Source: Photorhabdus heterorhabditis (lineage in GTDB: Bacteria > Pseudomonadota > Gammaproteobacteria > Enterobacterales > Enterobacteriaceae). From it: a stretch of DNA of 64,000 nt. The notes beneath the pieces are model-generated. The model did not search any database. It had not been told where the DNA came from and worked only from the letters and a program-made list of their open reading frames with translations. Position 1 is the stretch's first letter. Each line of letters opens with the position of its first letter. The stretch is taken from assembly GCF_018448905.1 (NCBI RefSeq), contig NZ_RCWA01000004.1, forward strand, positions 62,001 through 126,000, read 5' to 3'. This document shows, piece after piece, positions 9,594 to 22,543 of this stretch. A program made the position numbers and the translations under genes.

Positions 9594-10571
9594 TCAACGA
9601 ACCTTGACTAACGTCCGTCCTGTTACTTGGTTAGCTATTAATTTATTCGCGTATTCTATGGTTTGATCCAGTGTTATCTCAGTGGTTGCCTGTTGATAAA
9701 AAGAGGCGGGCAACAGTTTTTGCAGGCGTTGCCATACAGCAGGCCGCTTTATTGATGGAACAGTGACAGAATCTACTCCTTGCAGACGTATATTCCGTAA
9801 AATAAATGGCATAACTGTTGTTGGCAAATTGACTCCACCAGCGAGCCCACAAGCTGCAACGGTACCACTGTAGTGAGTTTGAGCCAGTATTGTTGCCAGT
9901 ACATTATCGCCCACTGTATCAATGGCTCCAGCCCAAAGCTGTTTTTCTAGTGGGCGAGGGGGACGATTAAATTCATTGCGAGGTAGAACTTTTTTTGCGC
10001 CAAGGGAGAACAGGTATTCGTGATTTTCCTGCCTGCCGCTGACAGCAACAACGGAATAGCCAAGTTGTGAAAGTAGTGCTACCGCAGTACTCCCTACACC
10101 GCCGCTGGCGCCAGTCACAATGACATCACCATTTTCTGGTGCGACTTCGCCTTCTTCCAGGGCTATAATACATAGCATTGCAGTAAAGCCGGCAGTACCA
10201 ATGATCATTGCCTGTCTGCTATCCAAACCGGCTGGTAAAGGCGTCAGCCATTCTCCTGAAACTCGGGCTTGTTCTGCCAGGCCACCCCAGTGATTTTCGC
10301 CTACACCCCAGCCAGTTAGCAGCACATGCTGACCAATGTGAAAACGGGGATCTTCAGTACTATGCACAATTCCTGAAAAATCAATACCCGGTATCATCGG
10401 GAACTGGCGGATAATTTTTCCTTTACCTGTGATTGCTAATGCATCTTTATAATTCAAGGTTGACCAGTGGATATCAACGGTAACCTCTCCCACAGGCAGA
10501 AGGGAGGAGCTAACTTCCTGTATAGAAGCTGATAATTGATTCTGTTGTTGCTCAAGTAGCAGGGATTTCAT
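9594..10571 (-). CDS. acuI: Acrylyl-CoA reductase (NADPH), AcuI/YhdH family
   Basis: Zinc-free medium-chain reductase that detoxifies acryloyl-CoA to propionyl-CoA. The 325-residue length fits. The catalytic domain carries STLNYKDALAITGKG, and the NADPH site VIVTGASGGVGSTAVALL lies near residue 145. In E. coli this gene (yhdH) lies between accB and csrD; here the accB side is preserved but csrD is missing. Confidence 0.93.
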   Translation of the reverse strand: MKSLLLEQQQNQLSASIQEVSSSLLPVGEVTVDIHWSTLNYKDALAITGKGKIIRQFPMIPGIDFSGIVHSTEDPRFHIGQHVLLTGWGVGENHWGGLAEQARVSGEWLTPLPAGLDSRQAMIIGTAGFTAMLCIIALEEGEVAPENGDVIVTGASGGVGSTAVALLSQLGYSVVAVSGRQENHEYLFSLGAKKVLPRNEFNRPPRPLEKQLWAGAIDTVGDNVLATILAQTHYSGTVAACGLAGGVNLPTTVMPFILRNIRLQGVDSVTVPSIKRPAVWQRLQKLLPASFYQQATTEITLDQTIEYANKLIANQVTGRTLVKVR

Positions 10572-12243
<1,672 letters not shown>

Positions 12244-12352
12244 GTGTTAACTTGCAAGTGGGGGAGGGATGACAGGTAGATTCAGACCTCCTCGCTATTG
12301 TTGTCTGGATTCCATTGCTTATGAAACAGTACAGTTTGGAATAGCACAGCTT

Positions 12353-13387
12353 ATGAAGCCAATTTTTAGCAGAGGGCCTTCTCTGCAATTACGACTTTTT
12401 TTTGCTGTTATTGTTGCCATTACTCTGGTCGTGGCGGATAGCCGCCTTGATGCTCTCAGTAAAATACGCAGTTATATGGATACAGCAGTCAGCCCATTTT
12501 ATTTTCTTGCTAATGGTCCGCGTCGAGTACTTGATGGTGTGTCAGAAACGCTTGCCTCCCGTGAACAACTTCAATTGGAAAATCGCGCCTTACGCCAAGA
12601 ATTATTGATGAAAAACAGTGATATGCTGTTATTAGGACAACTTAAACAGGAAAATTCCCGCCTACGTGAGTTATTGGGATCACCGTTGCGTCAGGATGAG
12701 CATATGATGGTGACTCAGGTGATCTCCGGTAAGGCTAATCCTTATAGTGATCAGGTGGTAATTGATAAGGGATCAAGAGAAGGCGTTTATGAAGGGCAAC
12801 CGGTTATCAGTGATAAAGGCATTGTTGGTCAGGTTGTTGCTGTCAGCCAGTTTACCAGCCGGGTATTGCTGATTTGTGATACGACTCATGCTCTGCCAAT
12901 ACAGGTCTTGCGTAATGATATTCGGGCTATTGTTGCTGGTGCGGGTTGTGCTGATGATTTGCAATTTGAGTTATTGCCAAGCAATACAGATATTCGGGTT
13001 GGGGATGTATTAGTCACTTCTGGATTAGGTGGCCGCTTTCCTGAAGGGTATCCGGTAGCTGTAGTTTCGTCAGTTAAAGTCGATAATCAACGGGCCTATA
13101 CTGTGATTAAAGCTCGGCCAACGGCAGAGTTACAGCGTTTGCGTTATTTACTGTTATTGTGGGGGGCGGACAATAACCCATCCGAGCCATTACCTCCATC
13201 AGATGTTTATCGGGTAGCCAATGAGCGTTTAATGCAAATGATGCCTCAAGTATTGCCACATGCAAATGAAATGGGGCCACCAGCACCCTCTTCTGTTTCT
13301 GATGAAATAACCAAGACGACAGAAACAGTGAAAAATTCTGAGCTGACAGTGACGTCTGCTAAATTTATAAGCGTGAGAAATCATTAA
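12353..13387 (+). CDS. mreC: Rod-shape protein MreC
   Basis: Inner-membrane protein linking MreB to the periplasmic synthesis machinery. One N-terminal membrane helix (about residues 14-33) is followed by a coiled coil (about 65-105) and paired beta domains with [12 protein letters not shown] and [15 protein letters not shown] motifs. The start at [12 protein letters not shown] matches E. coli; the frame is open 28 codons upstream. The C-terminal tail after about residue 290 is low-complexity and shorter than in E. coli. It overlaps mreD by one base (TAATG). Confidence 0.97.
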   Translation: MKPIFSRGPSLQLRLFFAVIVAITLVVADSRLDALSKIRSYMDTAVSPFYFLANGPRRVLDGVSETLASREQLQLENRALRQELLMKNSDMLLLGQLKQENSRLRELLGSPLRQDEHMMVTQVISGKANPYSDQVVIDKGSREGVYEGQPVISDKGIVGQVVAVSQFTSRVLLICDTTHALPIQVLRNDIRAIVAGAGCADDLQFELLPSNTDIRVGDVLVTSGLGGRFPEGYPVAVVSSVKVDNQRAYTVIKARPTAELQRLRYLLLLWGADNNPSEPLPPSDVYRVANERLMQMMPQVLPHANEMGPPAPSSVSDEITKTTETVKNSELTVTSAKFISVRNH

Positions 13388-13875
13388 TGAATCAATACCG
13401 AAGTCATGGGCGTTGGATCATTTGGTTATCTTTCTTGATTGCAATGGTGCTGCAAATTATGCCTTGGCCGGAGCAGATTTATATGTATCGGCCTACCTGG
13501 TCAGCACTATTGCTCATTTATTGGGGGATGGCATTACCCCACAGAGTCAGTGTTGGTACCGGTTTTGTTCTGGGGATTATTATAGACCTGATTCAGGGAG
13601 CAACATTGGGTGTTAACGCTTTGGCTTACAGTCTTGTTAGTTATTTGGTGTCATTTAAGTTTCAATTGTTCCGCAATATGGCACTTTGGCAGCAGGCTTT
13701 GGTAGTCGTTGTTTTATCGGTGCTGATGGACCTTAGTGTTTTTTGGGCAGAATTTTTGTTATCAAATGTTGCTTTTCATTCAGAAATATTCTGGAACAGT
13801 TTGGTCAATGGTATCCTTTGGCCGTGGTTATTCCTGTTAATGCGGAAAATTCGTCGTCAATTTAATGTGCGTTAA
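13387..13875 (+). CDS. mreD: Rod-shape protein MreD
   Basis: 162-residue inner-membrane protein of the elongasome, with five or six hydrophobic segments and family motifs near [14 protein letters not shown] and [17 protein letters not shown]. The start codon overlaps the mreC stop, so translation is coupled. Last gene of mreBCD. Confidence 0.96.
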   Translation: MNQYRSHGRWIIWLSFLIAMVLQIMPWPEQIYMYRPTWSALLLIYWGMALPHRVSVGTGFVLGIIIDLIQGATLGVNALAYSLVSYLVSFKFQLFRNMALWQQALVVVVLSVLMDLSVFWAEFLLSNVAFHSEIFWNSLVNGILWPWLFLLMRKIRRQFNVR

Positions 13876-14136
13876 TGATTGAACTGTAGTTTTTAATGCT
13901 TTGACGAAATGCTTATTCCAGTAAACATTATTGATATCGGTCGTTCTTTCTAATAAATCGTGGATACGGGCGGCGTACATAACTTATGGATACATATAGA
14001 TATAGTACGTGAGGATGACTCGCTTTGCTCGCCTTTGGGCTATATTAAGTGCGTTCAAAAGTTAATACTTTTGTCTGAGTTCTGTTTAAGCTGACTCTTT
14101 ATTATAAAGAAGAGTAAATGAAATAGCCTAATGGTA

Positions 14137-14259
14137 TATACCCAATGGATTTCAATATGGATCGCGACGGCAAGGGAGCGAATCCCCGGGAGCATAGAGA
14201 ACTCTGTGACCGGGGTGAGTGCAGCCAACCAGGAGGCAACTTGAAAGATAACGGGTATA
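14137..14259. repeat. ERIC element with a 4-bp deletion (123 bp)
   Basis: Same palindrome in the opposite orientation (starts TATACCCAATGG, ends AACGGGTATA). Four bases are missing where other copies read GAGTGAGTGCAG. It lies in the 406-bp gap between mreD and yhdE. The rest of that gap (13876-14136) shows no gene or clear terminator. Confidence 0.92.
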
Positions 14260-14281
14260 GGTAGTAAAGGATAATATCATC

Positions 14282-14869
14282 ATGAAAACCCTCTATTTGG
14301 CTTCTGGCTCACCAAGACGGCGTGAGCTGGTTGAATTATTGGACTTTAAATTTGAAATTCTTTCTCCTCAAATAGAGGAGCAATGGCAAGAGGGTGAAAC
14401 TCCGTGTCAATATGTCAGCCGATTAGCAAGAGATAAATCTCTGGCGGGGGTTGCTATTGCTCCTGAGAATTTTCTGGTGTTGGGAGCGGATACGATTGTT
14501 GTATTGAATGATAAAATTCTGGAAAAACCGCGCAGTGAACAACATGCCATTGAAATGCTTAGTACACTTTCCGGTCAGTGCCATCAGGTAATTACAGCTA
14601 TTGCTTTATCAGATAGTCAGCGTACTTTAAGTGATATAGTTGTTACGGATGTGACTTTTCGCCAATTATCTACGCAGGAAATTTTGGATTATGTAGCATC
14701 TGGTGAGCCAATGGACAAAGCGGGGGCTTATGGTATTCAAGGAAAAGCGGGTTGCTTTGTCAAAACGTTAAACGGTAGTTATCACGCAGTAGTTGGTTTG
14801 CCATTGGTGGAAACGCATGAATTAATCACAAAGTTTTTTGCGTTAGTTGATGGAAAGAGGAACACATGA
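14282..14869 (+). CDS. yhdE: Maf-type nucleoside triphosphate pyrophosphatase YhdE
   Basis: House-cleaning enzyme of the Maf family; E. coli YhdE hydrolyses dTTP, UTP and modified pyrimidine nucleotides. N-terminal [10 protein letters not shown] phosphate-binding motif, catalytic Asp D70 in [10 protein letters not shown], and [10 protein letters not shown]. At 195 residues it is typical. Its stop overlaps the rng start (ATGA). Confidence 0.95.
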   Translation: MKTLYLASGSPRRRELVELLDFKFEILSPQIEEQWQEGETPCQYVSRLARDKSLAGVAIAPENFLVLGADTIVVLNDKILEKPRSEQHAIEMLSTLSGQCHQVITAIALSDSQRTLSDIVVTDVTFRQLSTQEILDYVASGEPMDKAGAYGIQGKAGCFVKTLNGSYHAVVGLPLVETHELITKFFALVDGKRNT

Positions 14870-16335
14870 CAGCAGAGCTATTGGTCAATATAACACCGTC
14901 TGAAACGCGCGTTGCCTACATTGATGGTGGGATCTTGCAGGAAATCCATGTTGAAAGAGAAGCCAAAAGAGGAATTGTTGGCAATATTTACAAAGGTCGT
15001 GTAAGCCGGGTGTTACCTGGAATGCAAGCGGCTTTTGTGGATATTGGGTTGGAAAAAGCCGCCTTTCTGCATGCCTCGGATATTATGCCTCACACGGAAT
15101 GCATTGCTGGTGAGGAACAAAAGAACTTTCATGTCCGAGATATTGCTGAGCTGGTTCGTCAGGGGCAGGACTTAATGGTTCAGGTAGTGAAAGATCCGCT
15201 TGGCACCAAAGGAGCCAGGCTAACTACGGATATTACATTGCCTTCCCGCTATCTTGTATTTATGCCCGGTGCTTCTCATGTGGGGGTTTCACAACGTATT
15301 GAAAGTGAAGCAGAGCGTAATCGCCTGAAAAATATTGTGGCTGACTATTGTGATGAGCATGGTGGTTTCATTATTAGAACTGCTGCTGAAGGGGTTGGTG
15401 ACGATGAGTTAACTCAGGATGCGGCTTTCCTGAAACGACTGTGGAGTAAGGTAATAGAGCGTAAAAAGCGCAATGTCACCAAAAATAAACTTTACGGTGA
15501 ACTGGCTCTGGCTCATCGTATTCTACGTGATTTCGCTGGGGCGGCTCTTGATCGTATTCGTGTAGATTCTCGTTTAACGTTTAATCAGTTACAAGAATTT
15601 ATTAGTGAATATATTCCTAAAATGACCGCCAAGCTGGAACTTTATAACGGTAATCAACCTATTTTCGATCTGTTTGATGTAGAAAATGAGATCCAGCGGG
15701 CACTTGACCGTAAAGTTGAATTGAAGTCAGGTGGTTATCTGATTATTGACCAAACAGAAGCGATGACCACAATTGATATTAATACTGGAGCATTTGTCGG
15801 ACATCGTAATCTGGAAGAAACTATCTTTAATACTAATATCGAAGCGACGCAGGCGATTGCCAGACAATTAAGATTGCGTAATCTGGGTGGTATTATCATT
15901 ATTGATTTCATTGATATGAACAGCGAAGACCACCGTCGGCGAGTATTAGCTTCTCTTGAACAGGCGCTGAGTAAAGATCGCGTTAAAACAACGATTAATG
16001 GTTTTTCACAGCTCGGATTAGTAGAAATGACGCGTAAGCGAACCCGTGAGAGCATAGAGCATATACTCTGTGACGATTGCCCTACTTGTAATGGAAGGGG
16101 AACGGTGAAATCTGTTGAAACGGTCTGTTATGAGATTATGCGTGAAATTGTGCGTGTTCACCGGGTAGTTGATGCAGATCGCTTCCTTATTTATGCATCG
16201 CCAGCTGTGGTCGAAGCGCTGAAAGGGGAAGAATCTCATGCACTGGCAGAAGTGGAAATTTTTGTCGGTAAACAGGTAAAAGTTCAGACAGAACAGCTCT
16301 ACAGTCAGGAACAGTTTGACGTAGTTATGATGTAA
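14866..16335 (+). CDS. rng: Ribonuclease G
   Basis: Single-strand endoribonuclease related to RNase E; matures the 5' end of 16S rRNA and takes part in mRNA decay. S1-type RNA-binding region at about residues 39-128, catalytic DNase I-like region with [11 protein letters not shown] and IIDFIDM, and the Zn-link motif CPTCNGRG near residue 405. It is 489 residues long and lacks the C-terminal scaffold of RNase E. It sits between yhdE and yhdP as in E. coli. Confidence 0.97.
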   Translation: MTAELLVNITPSETRVAYIDGGILQEIHVEREAKRGIVGNIYKGRVSRVLPGMQAAFVDIGLEKAAFLHASDIMPHTECIAGEEQKNFHVRDIAELVRQGQDLMVQVVKDPLGTKGARLTTDITLPSRYLVFMPGASHVGVSQRIESEAERNRLKNIVADYCDEHGGFIIRTAAEGVGDDELTQDAAFLKRLWSKVIERKKRNVTKNKLYGELALAHRILRDFAGAALDRIRVDSRLTFNQLQEFISEYIPKMTAKLELYNGNQPIFDLFDVENEIQRALDRKVELKSGGYLIIDQTEAMTTIDINTGAFVGHRNLEETIFNTNIEATQAIARQLRLRNLGGIIIIDFIDMNSEDHRRRVLASLEQALSKDRVKTTINGFSQLGLVEMTRKRTRESIEHILCDDCPTCNGRGTVKSVETVCYEIMREIVRVHRVVDADRFLIYASPAVVEALKGEESHALAEVEIFVGKQVKVQTEQLYSQEQFDVVMM

Positions 16336-16385
16336 TAACCATCTGGTTTGCTGACATAACAGCACTGGCAACCAAGGAGATGCGT

Positions 16386-19300
16386 GTGAGGCGACTGCCG
16401 GGAGTATTATTAGCGACAGCCGCAATAGTCATTATCATTGTGGCTTTGCTTGTCAGTGGATTGCGTTTTCTATTGCCACATATTAATAGCTATCGTCCGC
16501 AATTGCTCGCTAAAGTTGAGTCAATTATCGGTGTACCTGTTGATGTTGGATATATTGCGGGAGAATGGGAATCTTTCGGTCCCGTTCTTGAACTACGTGA
16601 TATTAGTGTGAAAACTGCAAGTGCAGATGTGAAAGCTAAAAAAATCACAGTTGCATTGGATATCTGGTTATCTTTATTAAAAATGCGGTGGAGTTTCCGC
16701 GATCTTACTTTTTATCAGTTGCAAGTGAATTACCATCAACCGCTGTTTGATGATCAAAGTGGTAATATATTTTCTCAATCAGATTCGTTTTCTGATCTGT
16801 TTCTCGAACAGTTTGACCATTTTAATTTGCAAGATAGCCGCCTGACTTTTTTGACTCCCTCTGGTGAGCAGGCTGATCTGTTGTTACCACGATTAACTTG
16901 GCTGAATAAAGATAACCGTCATCGTGCGCAGGGGGAAATAAGTCTCTCTTCTATCAATAATCAGCATGGGAATGTACAAGTTAAATTTGATTTGCATGAT
17001 ACTCATGGCGTATTGGATAACGGTACTATTTATTTACAGGCAGATAATGTTGATATTCACCCATGGCTGAGTCATTGGTTACAGGATAATACCGGGTTGA
17101 AAGATGCTGAATTTAGCTTGTCTAGCTGGATTATGCTTAAAGATGGGCGAATTGATGGCGGCCAACTGCAATTACACCGGGGAGAAGCTAACTGGAAAGT
17201 TGCTGACAAATTCCACAATCTTTCTGTCAGTGATTTGGTGTTACGGATGCGCCGTCAGGGCAATGGTTGGTTGTTTGATGTGCCTGAGTTGGCAAACCTG
17301 GTCACTGATGGTCAGCAATGGCCGTCAGGAAAGACATCAGTGCTCTATATACCGGAAGCTAAGAAGTATGATAGTAAAGATCACTGGCGTATCCGGGCAG
17401 AAAATATTCAACTTGAGCGGTTGAATAGCATTTTACCCACTTTTTCTTTTTTGACCCCTGACCTTGTCAGGGATTGGGAACATCGCCAGCCACAGGGGTT
17501 GGTAAATCATTTTGCTCTTGATATTACACCGGAACTTGCAGATAACTCGCGCATCAGTGTTCAGTGGCAAGATGTCGGTTGGCAGCGCTGGCAGGGATTG
17601 CCTTCCATTGATCATTTCTCTGGCTCTCTCAATGGGAGTTTGCAGCAGGGAGAACTGAGTTTCACGTTGAAAGATAGCGTAGTTGATTATCAAGGTATGT
17701 TCCGGGCACCGTTTGAAATATCCCAAAGTCATGGTGAAGTGTTTTGGCAGCAGGATAAACGAGGTTTACAACTTTGGAGTCAGGGGTTGGATTTACAGGC
17801 AAAATCGTTGTGGCTCAATGGTGATTTTTGTTATCAACAACCAAAAGAACAGCCTCCGGCGCTAAGTATTCTGGCGGGAATACGGGTTTATGATGCAGGT
17901 GATGCTTGGCGATATTTTCCTGAGTCTTTGATGGGAACATCTCTGACTGACTATCTGACGGCTTCAATTATTAAAGGGCAGATAGAAAACGCAACTTTCG
18001 TTTTTCAGGGCAATCCAAAAGATTTTCCATTTACAAAGAATGATGGCCAGTTTCAGATTTTTGCTCCACTGCGCCATGCCACTTTCCAATATCAACCAAA
18101 CTGGCCGGCATTGCAGGATTTGGATATTGACCTTAATTTCCATAATAACGGTTTATGGATGCTTGCTCCGCAAACGGCACTTGGCAAAGTAAAAGTGGGC
18201 AATGTTTCAGCGGTAATTTCTGATTACGGTAAAAAGAAATTGTTAATCGACGCGGATCTTCTGGGGGATGGTAAAGATATCCATGAATATTTTACCCATA
18301 GCCCGTTAGCAGATTCCGTTGGTAAAACGCTTGATACATTGCAGGTTGGTGGTCAGGTTACTAGTAATTTACATCTGGATATTCCGCTTGATGGTGGCAA
18401 TGTGGATGCCAGTGGTGAGGTCACTTTAAAGAATAATCATCTGTTGATTAAGCCGTTGGATAGTGAGATGAAAAATGTCAGTGGCCGGTTCCGTTTTAAT
18501 AATGGTAATTTACAAAGTGATAAATTATCAGTGCGGTGGTTTGGGCAGCCTGTTACTGTTGATTTTTCCACCCAGAATTTACCGAAAAACTATCGGGTGA
18601 ATGTTGGCTTGAATGCTGATTGGGCAACCGAAAAGTTACCGAACCTGCCACCAGCGATTGCTAAAAAGCTGTTTGGTTCCGTTGACTGGAAAGGTAAAGT
18701 AGGTATTAGTTTACCGTATCAAGGTAAGGTTCAATATGATGTGAAAATCGACGCTGATTTGTCACAAATGGGCAGCCAGTTACCCGCCTTGAAAGTAGAT
18801 GAACTGAGAAAACTTAAAGCCCTGCATATTTTGGCTGATGGTGATATGGGCCAACTGCACGTGAAAGGCATTTTGGGTAAACAGTATGTATTTAATACTC
18901 AATGGCGTTTGGCAGGGAAAAATAGTCAACTGTTACGGGGAATTTTACAAAGTAATGGTGACAAAGTTCCTAACTTACCTGAGAAGTCACTATTGGAGTT
19001 GAATTTTCCTTCAATTAATGGTGAAGAGTGGTTGGGGTTGATGACTCCTCTGGTTTCTGGTTCTTCATTTTCAGGGGAGTCAATGTTGCCACAGTACCTG
19101 CGGGTATCATTCCCATCATTGGATGCGGGAGGACAGCGTTGGGATCAATTATCGTTGGATGTGGAAAAACAGCCCTGGGGGATGCAGATCAGTGCTAATG
19201 GTCAGGATATTAACGGTAAGCTTAATATTCATAATAATGGCCCGTGGCAGGTGAATCTGAACCATCTTTACTATAATCCTCAGTGGAACAGCGTTGAGCA

Positions 19301-20192
19301 ACCTGAATTAGATTTGCCTAAGCAATCTCAGACAAATACAACTCAGCGTTATTCGCTGAACCGATGGCCGTCATTAGATATCATCTGTTCTGAGTGCTGG
19401 ATTATGGGATTGAAACTAGGGAAAGTGTCAGGGGCCCTGATACCAGAAGGCAATGCGTTGGTATTAAAAGATGGCAAGGTGGAAAACAGCGTTAGTAAAC
19501 TCAATTTGGCCGGTCGTTGGCAGGAAAGTACTGTAGGGAATAATACTCATCTTGTGGGACAATTCTCTGGTGAGAGGTTTGATGAGATGGCATCTTATCT
19601 TGGTATGGTTGTGCCAATTGTTAATTCACCGTTTACCTTCCATTTTGATTTTAACTGGCAAGATGTACCTTGGAAACCCGATTTGCAAACGCTGAATGGT
19701 GATCTTAAAAGTAATTTAGGCAAAGGTGCAATTGAAAAACTGGGAGGAGGGCGTGCAGGTCAACTACTCAGATTAGTTAGTTTTGATGCTCTGCTGCGTA
19801 AATTACAACTCGATTTTAGTGATACTTTTAGTCAGGACTTTGAATTTGACTCAATCCGTGGTGATGCTTCAATAAAAAACGGGATACTCAATACCAAAAA
19901 TTTACGGGTTGATGGGTTGATTGCTGATTTGACAACGCAAGGGGAGATTGATTTCGTTCGCCAACAGATCAATATAGAAGCTGTTGTCACGCCAGAAATT
20001 TCGGCTACTGTTGGTGTAGCAACAGCTTTTGTTATTAACCCAATGGCAGGTGCTGCCCTATTTGCAGCGACTAAGGTTTTGGGGCCATTATGGAATAAGA
20101 TATCGGTTATTCGTTACCGGATTACTGGTAATTTTGATCAGCCGAAAATTGATGAAGTTTTGCGTCAGCTTAAGGAGAACAGAGGAACATGA
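16386..20192 (+). CDS. yhdP: AsmA-like envelope lipid-transport protein YhdP
   Basis: Large (1268 residues) inner-membrane-anchored periplasmic protein of the AsmA/TamB group, which with TamB and YdbH moves phospholipids to the outer membrane. One N-terminal membrane helix (about residues 7-29), a long beta-rich body, and a conserved C-terminal region (VVTPEISATVGVATAF). The start is set at GTG 16386 rather than ATG 16380. AAGGAG abuts that ATG but is correctly spaced for the GTG, and MRRLPG matches E. coli. It overlaps the next gene by 4 bp. Confidence 0.93.
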   Translation: MRRLPGVLLATAAIVIIIVALLVSGLRFLLPHINSYRPQLLAKVESIIGVPVDVGYIAGEWESFGPVLELRDISVKTASADVKAKKITVALDIWLSLLKMRWSFRDLTFYQLQVNYHQPLFDDQSGNIFSQSDSFSDLFLEQFDHFNLQDSRLTFLTPSGEQADLLLPRLTWLNKDNRHRAQGEISLSSINNQHGNVQVKFDLHDTHGVLDNGTIYLQADNVDIHPWLSHWLQDNTGLKDAEFSLSSWIMLKDGRIDGGQLQLHRGEANWKVADKFHNLSVSDLVLRMRRQGNGWLFDVPELANLVTDGQQWPSGKTSVLYIPEAKKYDSKDHWRIRAENIQLERLNSILPTFSFLTPDLVRDWEHRQPQGLVNHFALDITPELADNSRISVQWQDVGWQRWQGLPSIDHFSGSLNGSLQQGELSFTLKDSVVDYQGMFRAPFEISQSHGEVFWQQDKRGLQLWSQGLDLQAKSLWLNGDFCYQQPKEQPPALSILAGIRVYDAGDAWRYFPESLMGTSLTDYLTASIIKGQIENATFVFQGNPKDFPFTKNDGQFQIFAPLRHATFQYQPNWPALQDLDIDLNFHNNGLWMLAPQTALGKVKVGNVSAVISDYGKKKLLIDADLLGDGKDIHEYFTHSPLADSVGKTLDTLQVGGQVTSNLHLDIPLDGGNVDASGEVTLKNNHLLIKPLDSEMKNVSGRFRFNNGNLQSDKLSVRWFGQPVTVDFSTQNLPKNYRVNVGLNADWATEKLPNLPPAIAKKLFGSVDWKGKVGISLPYQGKVQYDVKIDADLSQMGSQLPALKVDELRKLKALHILADGDMGQLHVKGILGKQYVFNTQWRLAGKNSQLLRGILQSNGDKVPNLPEKSLLELNFPSINGEEWLGLMTPLVSGSSFSGESMLPQYLRVSFPSLDAGGQRWDQLSLDVEKQPWGMQISANGQDINGKLNIHNNGPWQVNLNHLYYNPQWNSVEQPELDLPKQSQTNTTQRYSLNRWPSLDIICSECWIMGLKLGKVSGALIPEGNALVLKDGKVENSVSKLNLAGRWQESTVGNNTHLVGQFSGERFDEMASYLGMVVPIVNSPFTFHFDFNWQDVPWKPDLQTLNGDLKSNLGKGAIEKLGGGRAGQLLRLVSFDALLRKLQLDFSDTFSQDFEFDSIRGDASIKNGILNTKNLRVDGLIADLTTQGEIDFVRQQINIEAVVTPEISATVGVATAFVINPMAGAALFAATKVLGPLWNKISVIRYRITGNFDQPKIDEVLRQLKENRGT

Positions 20193-21040
20193 GAAACGTC
20201 AATGTTGCACTCTTACAGTTATGCAGCGGTGAGAATATCAAACATAATTTGGCGCAAATTGAACAACAAATAAAGCAGTTGCCGGATACTATCAAACTAG
20301 TCATGACCCCGGAAAATGCATTGTTGTTTGCTGATGCTGCCCGCTATCGTGAGCATGCAGAACCGCAGGGAGAAGGGCCTTTACAGCAGGCCGTCAGTGA
20401 TATTGCGCGCCGTTATGGTATCTGGTTATTAATCGGTTCTATGCCGCTTATCAGTCGTGAAAATCCTGAACAGATTACTAGTAGCAGCTTGTTATTTGAT
20501 GATCAGGGTGAGATCCGCGCACGTTACGATAAAATCCATATGTTTGATGTCAATATTAATGATGAGCATGGAGCATATAACGAGTCGGCCAGTTTCCAGC
20601 GCGGGGAACATATTACTGTTGTGGATACACCTGTTGGTCGTCTTGGGATGACCATATGTTATGATCTGCGTTTCCCAGGGTTGTTTCAGGCGCTACGTGA
20701 ACAAGGCGCTGAATTGATATCTGTTCCGGCGGCATTTACCCGTTTAACAGGAAAAGCACATTGGGAGCCATTGTTACGGGCACGTGCTATTGAAAACCAG
20801 TGTATTCTGTTAGCACCCGCTCAGGTTGGTGTACATGGGACTCGCCAGACATGGGGCCACTCAATGGCAGTAGACGGCTGGGGGAAAGTGATAAAGAAAA
20901 ACCCAGATGCAGTCAGTGCACTACAACTGAATGTCAGGGCTGACAGCCTGAAGATTATGCGTGAGCAGATGAAAGTGGTTAAACATAACCGCTTTCGACC
21001 GCAACTGACTTCCCTGATTAAAAAGAATATCGCAAATTAA
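20189..21040 (+). CDS. Nitrilase-superfamily amidase (Nit1/deaminated glutathione amidase-like)
   Basis: Carbon-nitrogen hydrolase of 283 residues. The catalytic triad is E42 (TPENALLF), K115 (YDKIHMFD) and C157 (TICYDLRFP). The wording of these motifs and QTWGHSMAVDGWG match the Nit1 branch, which hydrolyses deaminated glutathione, a side product of transaminases. The exact substrate is inferred. It overlaps yhdP by ATGA and precedes tldD by 13 bp, so yhdP, this gene and tldD likely form one operon. Confidence 0.88.
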   Translation: MRNVNVALLQLCSGENIKHNLAQIEQQIKQLPDTIKLVMTPENALLFADAARYREHAEPQGEGPLQQAVSDIARRYGIWLLIGSMPLISRENPEQITSSSLLFDDQGEIRARYDKIHMFDVNINDEHGAYNESASFQRGEHITVVDTPVGRLGMTICYDLRFPGLFQALREQGAELISVPAAFTRLTGKAHWEPLLRARAIENQCILLAPAQVGVHGTRQTWGHSMAVDGWGKVIKKNPDAVSALQLNVRADSLKIMREQMKVVKHNRFRPQLTSLIKKNIAN

Positions 21041-21053
21041 AGAGTAAGCAATT

Positions 21054-22499
21054 ATGAGTTTAACTTCTGTCAGTGAATATTTACTGACTGCAAATAAATT
21101 AAGTCATCAAGATCTGTTTTCAGTATTGGGTCAATTGGCTGAACGCCGACTGGATTATGCCGATCTCTATTTTCAGTCCAGCTATCATGAGTCTTGGATA
21201 TTGGAAGATCGTATTATTAAGGATGGTTCCTATAATATTGATCAGGGCGTTGGTGTTCGAGCAATCAGTGGTGAAAAAACAGGTTTTGCTTATGCAGATC
21301 AGATCACTCTCAATGCGTTGCAACAAAGCGCGCAGGCTGCCCGTAGTATCGTCCATGAAAAAGGGAATGGTAAAGTTCATACCCTTGGAGAAGTGGCTTA
21401 CTCTCCACTTTATGCAGCAATTGATCCATTGCAAAGCTTTTCCCGTGAAGAAAAGATCGCGTTATTGCAGCGTGTAGATCAGGTTGCTCGTGCTGAAGAT
21501 CCGAGAGTACAAGAAGTGAATGCCAGTCTGACAGGGGTCTACGAACAGGTATTAGTTGCGGCAACTGATGGTACTCTGGCTGCTGATATTCGTCCTCTGG
21601 TACGCTTATCTGTTTCTGTATTGGTGGAAGATAACGGTAAACGTGAACACGGTACTGGCGGTGGCGGTGGCCGTTATGGTTATGAATATTTTCTGGAAAT
21701 GATGGATGGTCAGAATCGAGCAGAACAATTTGCGCGTGAGGCTGTTCGTATGGCGCTGGTGAACCTTTCGGCTGTTGCTGCGCCTGCTGGTACTATGCCT
21801 GTCGTTCTGGGGGCTGGTTGGCCGGGAGTGTTGCTGCATGAAGCGGTTGGTCACGGTCTGGAAGGTGATTTTAACCGCCGTGGTACTTCCGTATTCTCTG
21901 GTCGGATGGGTGAGAAAGTCGCTTCTGAACTTTGTACCGTGGTTGATGATGGCACGATAAAAGGTCGTCGCGGATCATTGGCGATTGATGATGAAGGTGT
22001 TCCTGGGCAATACAATGTATTAATTGAGAATGGCATTCTCAAAGGTTACATGCAGGACAAAATGAATGCCCGCCTGATGGGGGTAGCGCCGACGGGTAAT
22101 GGTCGCCGTGAATCTTATGCTCATCTGCCAATGCCTCGTATGACTAACACTTATTTGCTGGCGGGCAATTCTACACCGGAAGAAATTATAGGTAGTGTAG
22201 AAAATGGTTTGTATGCACCAAATTTTGGTGGTGGTCAAGTGGATATCACTTCCGGTAAATTCGTGTTCTCGACATCCGAAGCTTATCTGATCGAGAACGG
22301 CAAGATTACCAAACCAGTGAAAGGTGCAACGCTAATCGGTTCCGGTATTGAGGCTATGCAGCAGATCTCTATGGTAGGAAATGATCTTGATCTGGATAAA
22401 GGTGTTGGGGTTTGTGGCAAAGAAGGCCAGAGCGTACCCGTTGGTGTTGGTCAGCCTACTTTGAAACTGGACAACTTGACCGTTGGAGGAACAGCCTGA
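21054..22499 (+). CDS. tldD: Metalloprotease TldD
   Basis: Subunit of the TldD/TldE (PmbA) heterodimeric metalloprotease, which degrades unfolded peptides and matures microcin B17-type peptides. The zinc motif HEAVGHGLE is at residues 262-270 (H262, E263, H266), in line with the E. coli enzyme. It is 481 residues. Unusually close to its partner: pmbA lies only 1.7 kb downstream. Confidence 0.97.
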   Translation: MSLTSVSEYLLTANKLSHQDLFSVLGQLAERRLDYADLYFQSSYHESWILEDRIIKDGSYNIDQGVGVRAISGEKTGFAYADQITLNALQQSAQAARSIVHEKGNGKVHTLGEVAYSPLYAAIDPLQSFSREEKIALLQRVDQVARAEDPRVQEVNASLTGVYEQVLVAATDGTLAADIRPLVRLSVSVLVEDNGKREHGTGGGGGRYGYEYFLEMMDGQNRAEQFAREAVRMALVNLSAVAAPAGTMPVVLGAGWPGVLLHEAVGHGLEGDFNRRGTSVFSGRMGEKVASELCTVVDDGTIKGRRGSLAIDDEGVPGQYNVLIENGILKGYMQDKMNARLMGVAPTGNGRRESYAHLPMPRMTNTYLLAGNSTPEEIIGSVENGLYAPNFGGGQVDITSGKFVFSTSEAYLIENGKITKPVKGATLIGSGIEAMQQISMVGNDLDLDKGVGVCGKEGQSVPVGVGQPTLKLDNLTVGGTA

Positions 22500-22543
22500 T
22501 TTTTTTGCTGTTTATCTGACATAGATCATCATTAAGGATAGTC